64,000 nt of DNA from Phymorhynchus buccinoides (Eukaryota > Mollusca > Gastropoda > Neogastropoda > Raphitomidae), in assembly GCA_017654935.2 (NCBI GenBank), contig CM065699.1, positions 3,233,972 to 3,297,971 of the forward strand, given 5' to 3'. A program made the translations under genes and the position numbers. Each line of letters begins with the position of its first letter. Positions within the stretch are counted from its first letter, which is position 1. This document shows positions 23,168-35,565 of the stretch, piece after piece. The notes under the pieces are model-generated. The model was not told where the DNA came from. It did not search any database and saw only the letters and a program-made list of their open reading frames with translations.

Positions 23168-23790
23168 TACGTTACCTGATAACCCATTCACCACTTGTTT
23201 CCTTCCTAATATGAGTGTCACCACTGTTAACCATGCATGTTTAGTGTTCATAATATGCTATAGTGGTGATTGTGTGTATGCATGTGTGAGTTTGAATGTG
23301 AGTGTGTGTATGTGCGCGTTCATACATGTGAATGTGTATGTGTCTGCCTGCGAATTTTGTGGGTATGTGTGTGTGTGTGTTGTGTATGCTGTGTGTGTGT
23401 GTGTGCGTGTGTGCGTACTTGTGTATGTGTGTGTGTTGGTGAGTTTATGCGTATGCAGGTAATTATTTGCTTACTTTTGTTTTGTGTATGTTGTAATGTG
23501 TATAACGCAATTGGTATGTATGTTTAATGTGTATGATTTAATGCTAGTGTGCGGGATGACCATGGTGAATGTTGTGGTGAATGTGTTTTTGTTTGCATTT
23601 ATCCTTACAATTTGATTTATCTTTTTATGATGGTAGTGTATCTTATGTGCATGATGATTATTAGTTGTTTATGACATTTTCTTCTTCTTCTTTTTTTTCC
23701 TTATTTAATGAGGGCTAGATGTAAACAAGCCTATATTGTGCTTATTGTTTCCCTCAATAAAAAAGATTCGTTCGTTCGTTCGTTCGTTCC
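23168..23790 (+). mobile_element. LINE 3' untranslated region and (TTCG)n tail (block A)
   Basis: A GT-rich stretch (about 23,270-23,460), AT-rich sequence, then CTCAATAAAAAAGATTCG and (TTCG)n to 23,789. Short microsatellite tails are usual 3' ends of CR1-like LINEs. This tail is the junction to copy B. Confidence 0.85.
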
Positions 23791-24393
23791 CCCTCTCTAG
23801 CTCTCTCTACGCGCACGTGCACACGTGCATGTGCAAATGTATGTGTGGCCACTTGACTCAGAGCGCCCCCAACCGACAACGGATGAAAAGGGCAATTAGC
23901 GAAGAGGACTCAAATCAATTCGAGTTCAGACACTTGTGCCACACTACTGCAGTCAGCGACACAATCACATCGTCGTCGTCATTATTATCATCACTGTGAC
24001 AAGTCATTGAAATTTAGAGGACCTCCGTCCGGACCTTTTCTCTCTTCCCTTTTGTGAGAGGTGACGACGGAAACTACTCCGCTCATTTCGGATGCACACA
24101 GAGTAACAATCAACCATCCTGTCACCCAAGACTTTCACCCACCCACCCCCATCCCTGTTCCACTTCTTCCACCAACACCACCCTCTTGTATCCCCCTGTT
24201 CCCTCCTCCCTCTTCCTTTCACACAGGGGTTCACGCACATACTCCTATCCTCCGTCTCCACCAACAAAGGGTGCGACAGGAAAGCAAACACTGCAAGGAG
24301 CTGCTTAACCGATTTTTAACCGTTTGTAACTGCATCATGATGCAACATGAACACTGCTCGGGTGGCCGAGGGCACACGCACTTCCACCTGTCG

Positions 24394-24423
24394 AGAGAGA
24401 GAGAGAGGGGGGGAGAGAGAGGG

Positions 24424-24489
<66 letters not shown>

Positions 24490-24490
24490 T
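24394..24490 (+). repeat. (GA)n microsatellite in X, copy B
   Basis: GA tract interrupted by G runs near 24,407-24,426. Confidence 0.95.
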
Positions 24491-24523
24491 AGAGAGATAG
24501 ATTTGGATGAGAAGCTAGGTGAT

Positions 24524-24634
24524 CTCAGAGCTATTCACTGTGTGTCAAAAGATAATAGATGCATTTCTCACACGTTCAACAGACAAAAGAGAGAGTGATT
24601 GAGAGAGACACAGAGAGAGAGAGAGAGAGAGAAA

Positions 24635-24711
<77 letters not shown>

Positions 24712-24900
24712 GAATCAGGGGCTCCATAGTTTAGCAATTTAAATCAAGTCCTCGGCAAACAAGCAGAAATGAAAAAGTCGATGAAACGAAGGCAAGGAGC
24801 AAGAAAATTAAACAAAAACGAAAGATCGATACTCCACATGGAATAAGAAGCTGGGGGGGGGGGGGGGGGGGGGGGGGATGAGGAGGGGGGGGGGGGGGTG
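24524..24900 (+). repeat. Segment present only in copy B, with GA and poly-G tracts
   Basis: About 377 bp between GAAGCTAGGTGA and AGAAGTGGAAATGG, which are adjacent in A and C. It includes a second GA array (about 24,600-24,709) and two G runs (about 24,853-24,898). It repeats AAGCTG and GATGAG near its end, so it may be an insertion in B or a slippage deletion in A and C. Confidence 0.75.
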
Positions 24901-25272
24901 GAGAAGTGGAAATGGAGCTGCCAGTAAAAGATGGAGCAATAATGAAATAATAATAATCAACCACATGTTATTGCCATAAACAATGAAAAAGCATGCTATG
25001 GCACGAACTGATAAAGTACTTTTTCATTAAAACCACTCCTGACTTTTAATCGTTTTACTGTACAGACAACCACTTTAAACATTTGGAATTAGCCGCACTC
25101 GTGACTACAGGGCCTCATGTCTTAAAGGACAGAAAGAACCAGTTGTAGCAGTTAACCTGAACCTGAGTAACTTTTTTCAAGACATATGCTCACATCGTTT
25201 TGCACCCTGCTAAGGTCTGTACACGTGAACATTTTCCACTCTTCCCCCATGGCAACACACCGTGTAGACACT

Positions 25273-25370
25273 AGACAGTCAACGAGGGGATAGTATGTAA
25301 ATTAGACTAAATTTCCAAAACGATTGGCTGTTTAGCCTAATTTACATACTTATCCCCGTTTTGAATGTTT
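25273..25370. mobile_element. Small palindromic element in X, copy B
   Basis: Same as 15,632-15,733, with a small TAGACACTAGACAGTC duplication at the left edge. Confidence 0.78.
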
Positions 25371-25755
25371 AAGACACACTCATGACTATTGGGGTCTGCA
25401 ACGAACACCTTTTGCAAGAGTGAATGCCATTGGAGGGTGGGGGAAGATGGTTCAGTACTGACCAGACAGGGGGATAACTCGCCAATAACCCCTATTTGAT
25501 GCCACTAAATGGCTGCCTTTCGCAAGAGTGAATGCCCTTGTCAGTACTGACCAGCAAGAGCAATTACTCGCACTGTCAAGGACGTTAATAACCCTAGTTG
25601 CAAAGGCCTATAGGGCCTGGTATTTATTCCCTGATCCGATATTCACTGATTTATTCCCATCACTTTTAGAGTGAGTGGACGACAACAGTCCCTGTCTCCA
25701 GCTTCTGACAGTGTGATTATTGAGCTGTCCAGGTGTATCTGGTTAGCAAGAGAAG

Positions 25756-25926
25756 ATGGCTGAAGTCCAGGTGTTGACAACGAAACGTGGAGTGAAGACA
25801 TTGATTATTGATGGCTATGGATTTGGATTTCAACAGACAATACGGGGCAAAAAGCATCGGACATGCGTTGATCGTGAATGTCCATCCCCTTGTCACACAG
25901 AAGTGGATATAGTACATCTCATCAAG
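25756..25926 (+). pseudogene. FLYWCH-type zinc-finger exon, copy B (open frame)
   Basis: As copy A up to DREC, but it lacks the extra base and reads on as PSPCHTEVDIVHLIK up to the AAG/GTAAAT donor at 25,927. This continuation is closer to the second half of a FLYWCH finger, which continues towards an H-x-H, here expected in a following exon I could not find. HRTC replaces the HWTC of copies A and C, so the Trp of the W-x-C motif is lost. Function as a gene is unproven; annotated as a remnant exon. Confidence 0.45.
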
Positions 25927-26365
25927 GTAAATGCTCTCTCAAACCATACGTTTTGTTAATACATTTTAATGTTGATTACCTCTATTGAAATGTGTTGAAT
26001 CTTAAGAGGCAGGGCAAAATGGGAAACAGGGCGAAAGGACATTGCCGTAATCGTCAAGGCGAAAGGGGGACAAGGAGAAATGGTTGCCAAGGCAACATTG
26101 AACAGGGCGAAACGGGACATCCCCCTTTTTTCCAGTTTCTTTGGACTAGTCTGACAGCGTGTCCTGAATTGCAAGTCTCATCACAACAGGCCAAATGGAA
26201 TGAATTTTAAAGCCACTGGTGAAATAATTTAGAAAGTATGGCAGAAACGCTGACTTGTGGGATGGGAGGTGATTGCGCCAGATACTGAAAAGGCTCGATT
26301 ACATGATTCAATGTTTGAATGCTTGCTTCTGAAACATGCAACTTTAGACATTGTTTGTTGTTTAA

Positions 26366-26470
26366 AGCCCCATCAACTGCTATGTTCATATCAGGACTGT
26401 GACCATATAATTTTCAAACCGTGTATCACATCCTGACAACGTAACACATCTTAACCACATAACCATAGGC
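26366..26470 (+). repeat. Dispersed motif copy inside X (copy B)
   Basis: As at 16,744, but with TATCAGGACTGTGACC, one base closer to the family core. Confidence 0.55.
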
Positions 26471-26547
26471 AATCCTGAAACGCAATCGTAGATGTTACTG
26501 GAGTGTTTGTTATTTGGCACTTTCTGACATCTAACTATACGGACCCG

Positions 26548-27190
26548 CAGTGGACAACTGATACTGTATTCCATCCTCGGCTCCAGATGACGATATATCC
26601 GCAGTGGACAACTGATACTTTATTCCATCCTCGGCTCCAGATGACGATATATCCGCAGTGGACAACTGATACTTTATTCCATCCTCGGCTCCAGATGATG
26701 ATATATCCGCAGTGGACAACTGATACTTTATTCCATCCTCGGCTCCAGATGACGATATATCCGCAGTGGACAACTGATACTGTATTCCATCCTCGGCTCC
26801 AGATGACGATATATCCGCAGTGGACAACTGATACTGTATTCCATCCTCGGCTCCAGATGACGATATATCCGCAGTGGACAACTGATACTGTATTCCATCC
26901 TCGGCTCCAGATGACGATATATCCGCAGTGGACAACTGATACTTTATTCCATCCTCGGCTCCAGATGACGATATATCCGCAGTGGACAACTGATACTTTA
27001 TTCCATCCTCGGCTCCAGATGATGATATATCCGCAGTGGACAACTGATACTTTATTCCATCCTCGGCTCCAGATGATGATATATCCGCAGTGGACAACTG
27101 ATACTGTATTCCATCCTCGGCTCCAGATGACGATATATCCGCAGTGGACAACTGATACTTTATTCCATCCTCGGCTCCAGATGACGATAT
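26548..27190 (+). repeat. 54-bp minisatellite S2, copy B (12 units)
   Basis: Twelve 54-bp units (first 26,548, twelfth 27,142). Unit variants differ at CTGTATT/CTTTATT and GATGACG/GATGATG. The order of variants shows near-repeated runs of units, consistent with multi-unit duplication. Confidence 0.97.
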
Positions 27191-27769
27191 CTCAATTAAG
27201 GGCTGACGAGGAGGCTGGAAATGGTAAGCTTAGTCGGCCTTGAGGGAGGAACTTCATGCACCAAGTTTCGCCCATGTTGTGGGAAGTTTAGCCACATAAA
27301 AGAGTTGATGTTTCATGTGAACTACATTACAGATGACCTTCTAACAGAAATAGGCCTATTAAACAAGGCCTTGGTGGCTGTGTTGGGAAGTTAGTCACAA
27401 TAAAGGTGAGGTGGACGACAGATCCCCGGAGAGAGTACACACACTGGCCCAAAACATGACTGTGACGTACTCGACACGATACTCTCCAAACAGTGCATCT
27501 GAGGTGCTGCAGCCCAACACAGTTCAAAACCATTCATATTAGCACTACTTGTGTGACTGTGTGCTCCTCTATTAGTGTGTGTATTTGGGCACAATACGTT
27601 TGATGCCACCTGGCTGCACTATTTTACTGTTTCTTTTGTGTTTGTTTGTTACTATATGATTGTATGTTGTTATCATATATTTTGCATGTGACACTACATG
27701 TATTCCATTTTTTAAATTTGCATTATGCATAAAAAAGTATTATCCCATATTTACTTTCATACAAATTGT

Positions 27770-27865
27770 GTGTGCGTGTGTGAGTGTGCGCGTGTGTGTG
27801 TGTGCATGTGCGCGTGTGTGCACATGTGCGTGCGTGCGTGTGTGTGTAGGTGTGTGTGGTGCATA
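27770..27865 (+). repeat. TG/CG tract in X, copy B
   Basis: Alternating purine-pyrimidine tract of different length from copies A and C. Confidence 0.9.
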
Positions 27866-27973
27866 CACGCGCAGAGATATAATTACCAAGCATCATCTAA
27901 AGTCTACCAAATCCAATCAACTATTTTTTTTCACAAAAAGTTAACAATAGTCCGGCTGGTAGGTAGGCGAAGG

Positions 27974-28197
27974 TAGGAAATAGAACAGTTACATGCACAA
28001 CCTGCACCTCCATCCACATGATGGGTTGATCTGATTTAACAGACCGTTGATAGGAAATAGAACAGTTACATGCACAACAAACCTCCATCCACATGATGGG
28101 TTGATCCGATTCAACAGACCGTTGATAGGAAATAGAAGTTACATGCACAACAAACCTCCATCCACATGGGTTGATCTGATTTAACAGACCGTTGATA
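27974..28197 (+). repeat. 81/72-bp minisatellite S3, copy B (3 units)
   Basis: Only three units, mostly of the short form, with small deletions in the last. Flanks are the same as in A and C, so the array contracted here or expanded there. Confidence 0.95.
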
Positions 28198-28454
28198 AAC
28201 CACAGGATCAGAGATCAAGACATATCCCACACACCACTAGCTTATACCCACCAGGACAAATGCATAAGTCAAAAATGAACAGGCAACAGTTCTACTGGAG
28301 CAGCAACTGATTTCAGTGGTTTGTCAGCTTAGCTGATTGCTTTGTGGGCGGTCCATCCACTGAGCAAGGCAAGCATCCCACAAACATGCGAACTGGAGTT
28401 GAGATTTAAACCACTTAAGAAACACTCAAGTTTTAACGCCACTTATGCCGCCTG

Positions 28455-29830
28455 CACGTGATCATGGCAGGGTATGTCTCGATAGTGAACAGCAAGTCCT
28501 GTCCCCGGGTATAGACCAGTGAGTCGCACGTGATCATGGCAGGGTATGTCTCGATAGTGAACAGCAAGTCCTGTCCCCGGGTAAAGACCAGTGAGTCGCA
28601 CGTGATCATGGCAGGGTATGTCTCGATAGTGAACAGCAAGTCCTGTCCCCGGGTAAGGACCAGTGAGTCACACGTGATCATGGCAGGGTATGTCTCGATA
28701 GTGAACAGCAAGTCCTGTCCCCGGGTAAAGACCAGTGAGTCCCACGTGATCATGGCAGGGTATGTCTCGATAGTGAACAGCAAGTCCTGTCCCCGGGTAA
28801 AGACCAGTGAGTCGCACGTGATCATGGCAGGGTATGTCTCGATAGTGAACAGCAAGTCCTGTCCCCGGGTAAGGACCAGTGAGTCGCACGTGATCATGGC
28901 AGGGTATGTCTAGATAGTGAACAGCAAGTCCTGTCCCCGGGTAAAGACCAGTGAGTCGCACGTGATCATGGCAGGGTATGTCTAGATAGTGAACAGCAAG
29001 TCCTGTCCCCGGGTAAGGACCAGTGAGTCCCACGTGATCATGGCAGGGTATGTCTCGATAGTGAACAGCAAGTCCTGTCCCCGGGTAAGGACCAGTGAGT
29101 CGCACGTGATCATGGCAGGGTATGTCTAGATAGTGAACAGCAAGTCCTGTCCCCGGGTAAAGACCAGTGAGTCGCACGTGATCATGGCAGGGTATGTCTC
29201 GATAGTGAACAGCAAGTCCTGTCCCCGGGTAAGGACCAGTGAGTCGCACGTGATCATGGCAGGGTATGTCTAGATAGTGAACAGCAAGTCCTGTCCCCGG
29301 GTAAGGACCAGTGAGTCGCACGTGATCATGGCAGGGTATGTCTAGATAGTGAACAGCAAGTCCTGTCCCCGGGTAAGGACCAGTGAGTCGCACGTGATCA
29401 TGGCAGGGTATGTCTCGATAGTGAACAGCAAGTCCTGTCCCCGGGTAAAGACCAGTGAGTCGCACGTGATCATGGCAGGGTATGTCTCGATAGTGAACAG
29501 CAAGTCCTGTCCCCGGGTAAAGACCAGTGAGTCGCACGTGATCATGGCAGGGTATGTCTCGATAGTGAACAGCAAGTCCTGTCCCCGGGTAAGGACCAGT
29601 GAGTCGCACGTGATCATGGCAGGGTATGTCTCGATAGTGAACAGCAAGTCCTGTCCCCGGGTAAGGACCAGTGAGTCGCACGTGATCATGGCAGGGTATG
29701 TCTCGATAGTGAACAGCAAGTCCTGTCCCCGGGTAAAGACCAGTGAGTCCCACGTGATCATGGCAGGGTATGTCTCGATAGTGAACAGCAAGTCCTGTCC
29801 CCGGGTAAGGACCAGTGAGTCGCACGTGTA
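28455..29830 (+). repeat. 72-bp minisatellite S4, copy B (19 units)
   Basis: CACGTG at 28,455 and at 29,823 bracket exactly 19 units of 72 bp. Several units carry TCTAGA. The array end coincides with the loss of homology to A and C. Confidence 0.97.
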
Positions 29831-32800
29831 AGGGCCCATGCCTTTAAACAGAGAGAGAGAGAGCAGAGCAAGAGACGACGAGCAGGAGAGGAGACGAGAC
29901 AGAGAGAGAGAGAGAGAGAGAGCCTAGAGAGAAGAGCCAGAGAGAGCAGAGAGAGAGAAGAGAGACAGACAGACAGACAGACAGACAGCAACAGAACAGA
30001 CAGACAGCAGACAGCACAGAGAGAGAGAGAGATGAAAGAGAGAGAGAGAGAGCACAGAGAGCAGAGATTCCTCAAGAGACGACAAGCAGCAGGCGCTGTG
30101 AATACAAAGTTCATGGAACATGGAAAATAAGAAAGAAATGTAAAGCATTTGTACAGAACAAACGACGGATGCAAAGAAATGGTAAAGGATCTGTACAGAA
30201 CAAAACGACTCGATGAAAGCAAATGGTAAGCTGGTCATGTACAGAACAAACGACGGATGCCATGCAAATGGATATAAGATATGCTAGCAAGCCCCAACGA
30301 CCGATGCAAAGAAATGCACGTAAAGATCTGTCAACAGAACAATGACGAATGAAAGAAATGGCTAAAGTATCTATTAAGACAACACCCCCCCCCAAATGAC
30401 TATGAAGAAATAGTAAAGTATCTGTACAGAACAAACGACGGATGTAAAGGAATGCACCGAGTAAAGTATTGTACAGAACAAACGAGCTGAAGAAATGGCT
30501 AAAGTATCTGTACAGAAAATGACGCGATGAAATGCATGCGTAAGTATTTGGACAGAACCAACGACAGGATGAAAAGAAATGGCTAAAGTATATTGATACA
30601 GAACAAACGACCGATGAGAAATGGTAAAGATCTGTACAGAACAACGACGATGTGTGTAAAGAAATGGCTAAGTATCTGTCAGAACAAAGACGCGATGAAA
30701 GAAATGGCAAAGTATGTACCAGAACAAACGACTTCATTCAAGAAATGGTAAATGTATTGTACAGAACAACGACGGATGAAATGAAATGGAAAGGTATCTG
30801 CCCTATACAGAACAAACGACGCGATGAATAAAATAGGATAAGTACTCTGCTACAGAACAAATGACCGATGAAAGAATTAGTTAAGTATTTGCTTACCTGA
30901 CAACAACGGACGGAGAAGCAAATGCGAGCTAAAGTATTGCTACATGAACAAATGACGATGAAAGAAATGGACCTAAAGTATCTGCTACAGAACAAATGCA
31001 ACGATGAAAGAAATAGGACAAAGTATCTAGTACAGAACAAACGACGATGAAAGAATATGCGTAAAGGATCTGTACAGAACAAACGACCGAATGAAAGAAA
31101 TGGCTAAAGTATTTGCTACAGAACAATGATCGCATAGAAAGTAATGGGTAAAGTACATACTGTACCAGAACAAACGACCGATTGAAAGAAATGGCCAAGA
31201 TGTGCTACAGAACAATGACCGATGAAAGAAAATGGTAAAGTATACTGCTACAGCAACAAACGACCGATGAATAGAAATGGCTAAAGTATTATACAGAACA
31301 TAAGACCGATGAATAGAAATGTAAAGAATATCTTGCTACAGCACGACGGATGGAAAGAAATGGTAAAAGTATGATACAGAACCCAACGACGATGACAAAG
31401 AAAGGGTAAAGTATTGTACAGAACAACGAAGATGAAGAAATGGTAAAGTATTGTACAGATACAAACGACCGATGAAAGATAATGGTAAAGTATCTGTACA
31501 GAACAATGACCCGATGAAAGGAAGGTAAAGTATACTAGACAGAACAATGACACCGTATAAAGAAAATGTAAAGTATTGTACAGAACAACGACGGATGAAA
31601 GAAATGGCTAAAGTATTTGCTACAGAACAAATCGACGGATGCAAGAACTGGTAAAGTATCTAGTACAGAACAAATGACGAGATGAAGAAATTGGCAAAGT
31701 ATTGCTACAGAACAAACGACGATGAAGAACATGGTAAAGTATCTGTAAGACCCAACAACGACGCTCAGCAAAGAAAATGGTAAAGTATATACCGAATACA
31801 GAACAAACGCACGATCGTGAAATGAAAGTGTAAAGTATACTGTACAGAACAAAGACGATGAAGAAATGGCTAAGATTGCTACAGAACAACGGGGTGGGGG
31901 GGGTGTTGGTTACACAAAGAGATGAAAGAAATAGGCTAAAGTTCGCCTACCTTTTTTTTTCCCACGACGGATGAAATAAATGCGCTAAAGTATCTGTTAC
32001 AGAACAAAGACCGATGAAAGAATCGGTCAAAGTAAATTTGTACAGAAACAAACGACGGATTTGAAAGAAATGGCTAAAGTATTGCTACGAACATATGGAC
32101 GATGAAGAAAAGCAAATGAGTAAAGTATACTGTACAGAACAAACGACGGATGAAAGAAATGGCTAAAGGATCTGCACTACAGAAACAATATGCACCGATG
32201 AAGAAATGCGTAAACGTATCTGATACAGAACAACGAGCCGAATGACCATAAATTGGTAAAGTATTGTACAGAACAAAACGATGGATGAAAGAAATGGTAA
32301 AAATATTCCGCCCTACAGAACAATGACGCAGATGCAAGCAAATGGTAAAGTATCTGTCAGAACAATATGACCGATGAAAAGAAATGGTCAAAGTATCTGA
32401 TACAGAACAAATGACCGAGACTCAAATGGATAAGTATCTAGTACAGAACAAACGACGCGATGAAAGAATGGTAAAGTAATCTGTACAGAACAAATGACGA
32501 TGAAAAAATGGAAAGTATCTCGTACAGAGACAAACGACTGGATGAAAGAAATGGTAAGTATCTGTACAAAAAAATGACCGATGAAAAGAAAATGAAGTAA
32601 AGTATAATGTACAGAACAACGACGGCATGAAGAAATGAGTAAAGTTATCTGCTACAGAACAAACGACGATGAAAGAAATGGTAAAGTATACTGCTACAGA
32701 ACAAACGACCGCATGCGAAGAAATAGGTAAGGATTTTGTACAGCAACAAACGACGATGAAGAAATGGCTAAATACAAAAAAAAAGTATGCTATACAGAAA

Positions 32801-32965
32801 CAAACGAGATGAAAGAAATGGTAAAGTATTGTACAGAACAAATGACGATGAAAGAATGGTAAAGTATACTGGACAGACAAATGACGATCAAGAAATGAGT
32901 AAAGTATTTGTACAGAACAAATGATTAGAAAGAAATGGCTAAAGTATCATGCTACAGAAACGAAT

Positions 32966-33003
<38 letters not shown>

Positions 33004-33895
33004 CTTTTAAAACTTTTTTTTTCTCTTTATTTTTAAATTGTTTTGTTTTTTTAATGACAGGATTGAAGAAATGCTGCTATAAGTATCTGTACAGAACACA
33101 TGACGATGAGAAGAAATGGCTAAAGTATCTGCTACAGAACAAACGACCGATGAAAGAAATAGGTAAGTATTGCTACAGAACAAACGACCGATGAAAGAAA
33201 TGACTAAAGTATCTGTACAGAACAAAGACCAATGAAAGAAATGGTAAAGTATTTGTACAGAACAAATGACGGTGTGTATGAAAGTAATGGATAAAGTATC
33301 TGTACATGAACAAACGGCACCGATGAAAGAAATGCGATAAATCATCCTAGTACAGAACAAATGACTTGATCGAAATGTAAAGTATTGTACAGAACAAATT
33401 GGGGGGTTGAAAAATATAAAGAAATGGTAAGCTATCACTGCTACAGAACAAATGACGGATGAAGAAATGGTAAAAGATCTGATACAGAACAAATGACCGA
33501 TGAAAGAAATGGTATAAGATCTGTCACGTAACCCCAAAAAAAAGACCGAGAAAGAAATGTAAAGTATTGTACAGAACAAAGCTCTCCATCCAATGGTAAA
33601 TTATTGAAGAACAAAGACGGATGAAAGTAATTGCGCTAAAGTATTGTACATGCAACAATACGACCGATAGAAAGAAATGGCTAAAGTATACTGCTACAGA
33701 ACAAAAAAATGACGTATCCTCAAATGGATAAAGTATCTGCTACAGAAACAGCGACGATGAAAGAATAGGTAAAGTATTCGCCCTACAGACCCACAACGAC
33801 CATCCATAAATGGCTAAAGTATCTGTACAGAACAACGAGGATTCAGAAATGGCTACAGATATTGCTACGAACAACGAGGATAGAAGAAATAGCTA
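29831..33895 (+). repeat. Noisy 42-bp tandem repeat, probably unpolished sequence
   Basis: From about 30,110, near-consensus units of GTACAGAACAAACGACGGAT, GAAAGAAATGGCTAAAGTAT, CT (42 bp) recur some 85-90 times. Almost every unit has insertions, deletions or homopolymer errors, unlike all other arrays in the window. The first 280 bp is a corrupted GA/GACA tract. A run of about 37 T lies at 32,967-33,003. The segment ends in an N gap. This is best read as raw long-read consensus at a contig end, so its exact sequence should not be trusted. Confidence 0.85.
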
Positions 33896-34395
33896 NNNNN
33901 NNNNNNNNNNNNNNNNNNNNNNNNNNNNNNNNNNNNNNNNNNNNNNNNNNNNNNNNNNNNNNNNNNNNNNNNNNNNNNNNNNNNNNNNNNNNNNNNNNNN
34001 NNNNNNNNNNNNNNNNNNNNNNNNNNNNNNNNNNNNNNNNNNNNNNNNNNNNNNNNNNNNNNNNNNNNNNNNNNNNNNNNNNNNNNNNNNNNNNNNNNNN
34101 NNNNNNNNNNNNNNNNNNNNNNNNNNNNNNNNNNNNNNNNNNNNNNNNNNNNNNNNNNNNNNNNNNNNNNNNNNNNNNNNNNNNNNNNNNNNNNNNNNNN
34201 NNNNNNNNNNNNNNNNNNNNNNNNNNNNNNNNNNNNNNNNNNNNNNNNNNNNNNNNNNNNNNNNNNNNNNNNNNNNNNNNNNNNNNNNNNNNNNNNNNNN
34301 NNNNNNNNNNNNNNNNNNNNNNNNNNNNNNNNNNNNNNNNNNNNNNNNNNNNNNNNNNNNNNNNNNNNNNNNNNNNNNNNNNNNNNNNNNNNNNN
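33896..34395. other. Assembly gap (500 N)
   Basis: Exactly 500 N adjoining the noisy repeat; the real size is unknown. Confidence 0.99.
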
Positions 34396-35565
34396 GTTCC
34401 GGTTACGGCGTCGCGGGATGGCACGGTTCAGGCGTGGTCTCCTCGCGGATTCTGGATGCGGGGTGTCTTGGCGGCGTTCCCGTCTTGATTTCCTTGTGAG
34501 TCAGGGATTGAGCTTCCTGACCACGATGCCCTGCTGATAATCACAGGAGAAGGTGGATGTAGATCTCTATGGCTTAGAGACAAGGGGCTTCAGTCGGCAG
34601 GGAATTAGTGGATCCCAACCGGCTAGAAGGCTGCCCTTGTACAATAGCACTAAGAACACATAATCTGAATTTCAGTTAACAAACTGAGATCAGTAAAACA
34701 TAAAAGGTGATCAAGCCAACATCACTCTCCATCCAACACCTGGAAAGGAATGGTATCATAAAGTGCAAGATTGCAACCCACAGGCTTCCTACTAAAAATA
34801 TACAAAAGGGTTAGTAGGCATAAAATCCGGTTCTGGTACCAAAAGAGTTAAAGTCAAAAACACACACACACAAATAATCAGTGCACATAAATAGAACAGA
34901 ATGTTTACCACTTCTTTTCAATAACATATCTACTCCTTATTCATCATTGAACATAGGATCTAGATCAAAAATAGGATCAAACAAAACAAATCTCAATCAC
35001 CAGCCGTCAATAATACTCACTAGTTGGGCTATTATGACTGGCTGGGAGAGAGGTTGAGTCTGCAATGCTGCTCCAGCCAGGTTTCAGCGTCTTGTGAGAA
35101 AGAATGTGTAGGCTAACTTTCCTCACTACTCAAATTTTCCCCTTCACTTTCAAACAACGAGACCCTGTGATTGGTTTATAGCAATCGACAAGTCACAAGA
35201 TGAGGCTATAATATTATGCATACTAGTACAGAACAATCACGCGCCGGTTACATCACATCATTATCACATGCCGACATTCCTGGATCAGGAAAGGGAGAGT
35301 CGTCTTCAAAGGGCGCCGACTGTGGGTGTCACCAGAGGAGAATACCGTGATCAAACAGATATCGCTTCGTAATCGGCACGTTGTTTGATGTCACGCGATG
35401 GGGGGGGGAGTAGAGAAGAGAAAGGGAGAAAGCGGGGCGTGCGGGTCATTTACGTCACAGTAGGTTTGAAATTTTAAAAACACATTTGCAACTTTTAACT
35501 AAGTATTTTATCTTTAAAATTTGTTTTTCTTAACCTCATGTTTTTTTTAATCATTTTTTTTAATA
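34396..35565. other. Non-coding sequence after gap
   Basis: Short (CA)n near 34,860 and a G run near 35,400. No gene or element ends recognised. Confidence 0.55.

Larger units (their letters stand above)
14545..23765 (+). repeat. Composite duplicated unit X + LINE, copy A
   Basis: About 9.2 kb running from just after the upstream (TTCG/TCCG)n-(CT)n edge to the (TTCG)n tail of the LINE. After that tail, at about 23,815, the sequence begins again with the same CGTGCACACGTGCATGTG start, which is copy B. The parts in order are a low-complexity 5' block, a GA tract, a palindromic element, a FLYWCH-like exon, the dispersed motif, a 54-bp minisatellite, a TG tract, an 81/72-bp minisatellite, a 72-bp minisatellite, R1', and the LINE. 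The parts listed separately are nested inside this span. Confidence 0.9.
23791..29830 (+). repeat. Composite unit X, copy B (incomplete)
   Basis: Tandem second copy of X following the LINE. It differs from copy A by scattered substitutions and several indels, more than A differs from C. It stops immediately after the S4 array: the sequence shared with A and C ends at CACGTGTAAGGG, then becomes unrelated noisy repeat. R1' and the LINE are therefore missing here. Confidence 0.9.

Noticed and set aside
26503..27243. 246-codon repeat protein over S2
   Set aside because: Open on both strands purely because the 54-bp unit lacks stops; copy number varies freely between copies.
30111..33579. Series of minus-strand frames rich in Phe, Ser, Cys and Tyr
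   Set aside because: They are translations of a noisy 42-bp repeat whose frame changes with each indel.
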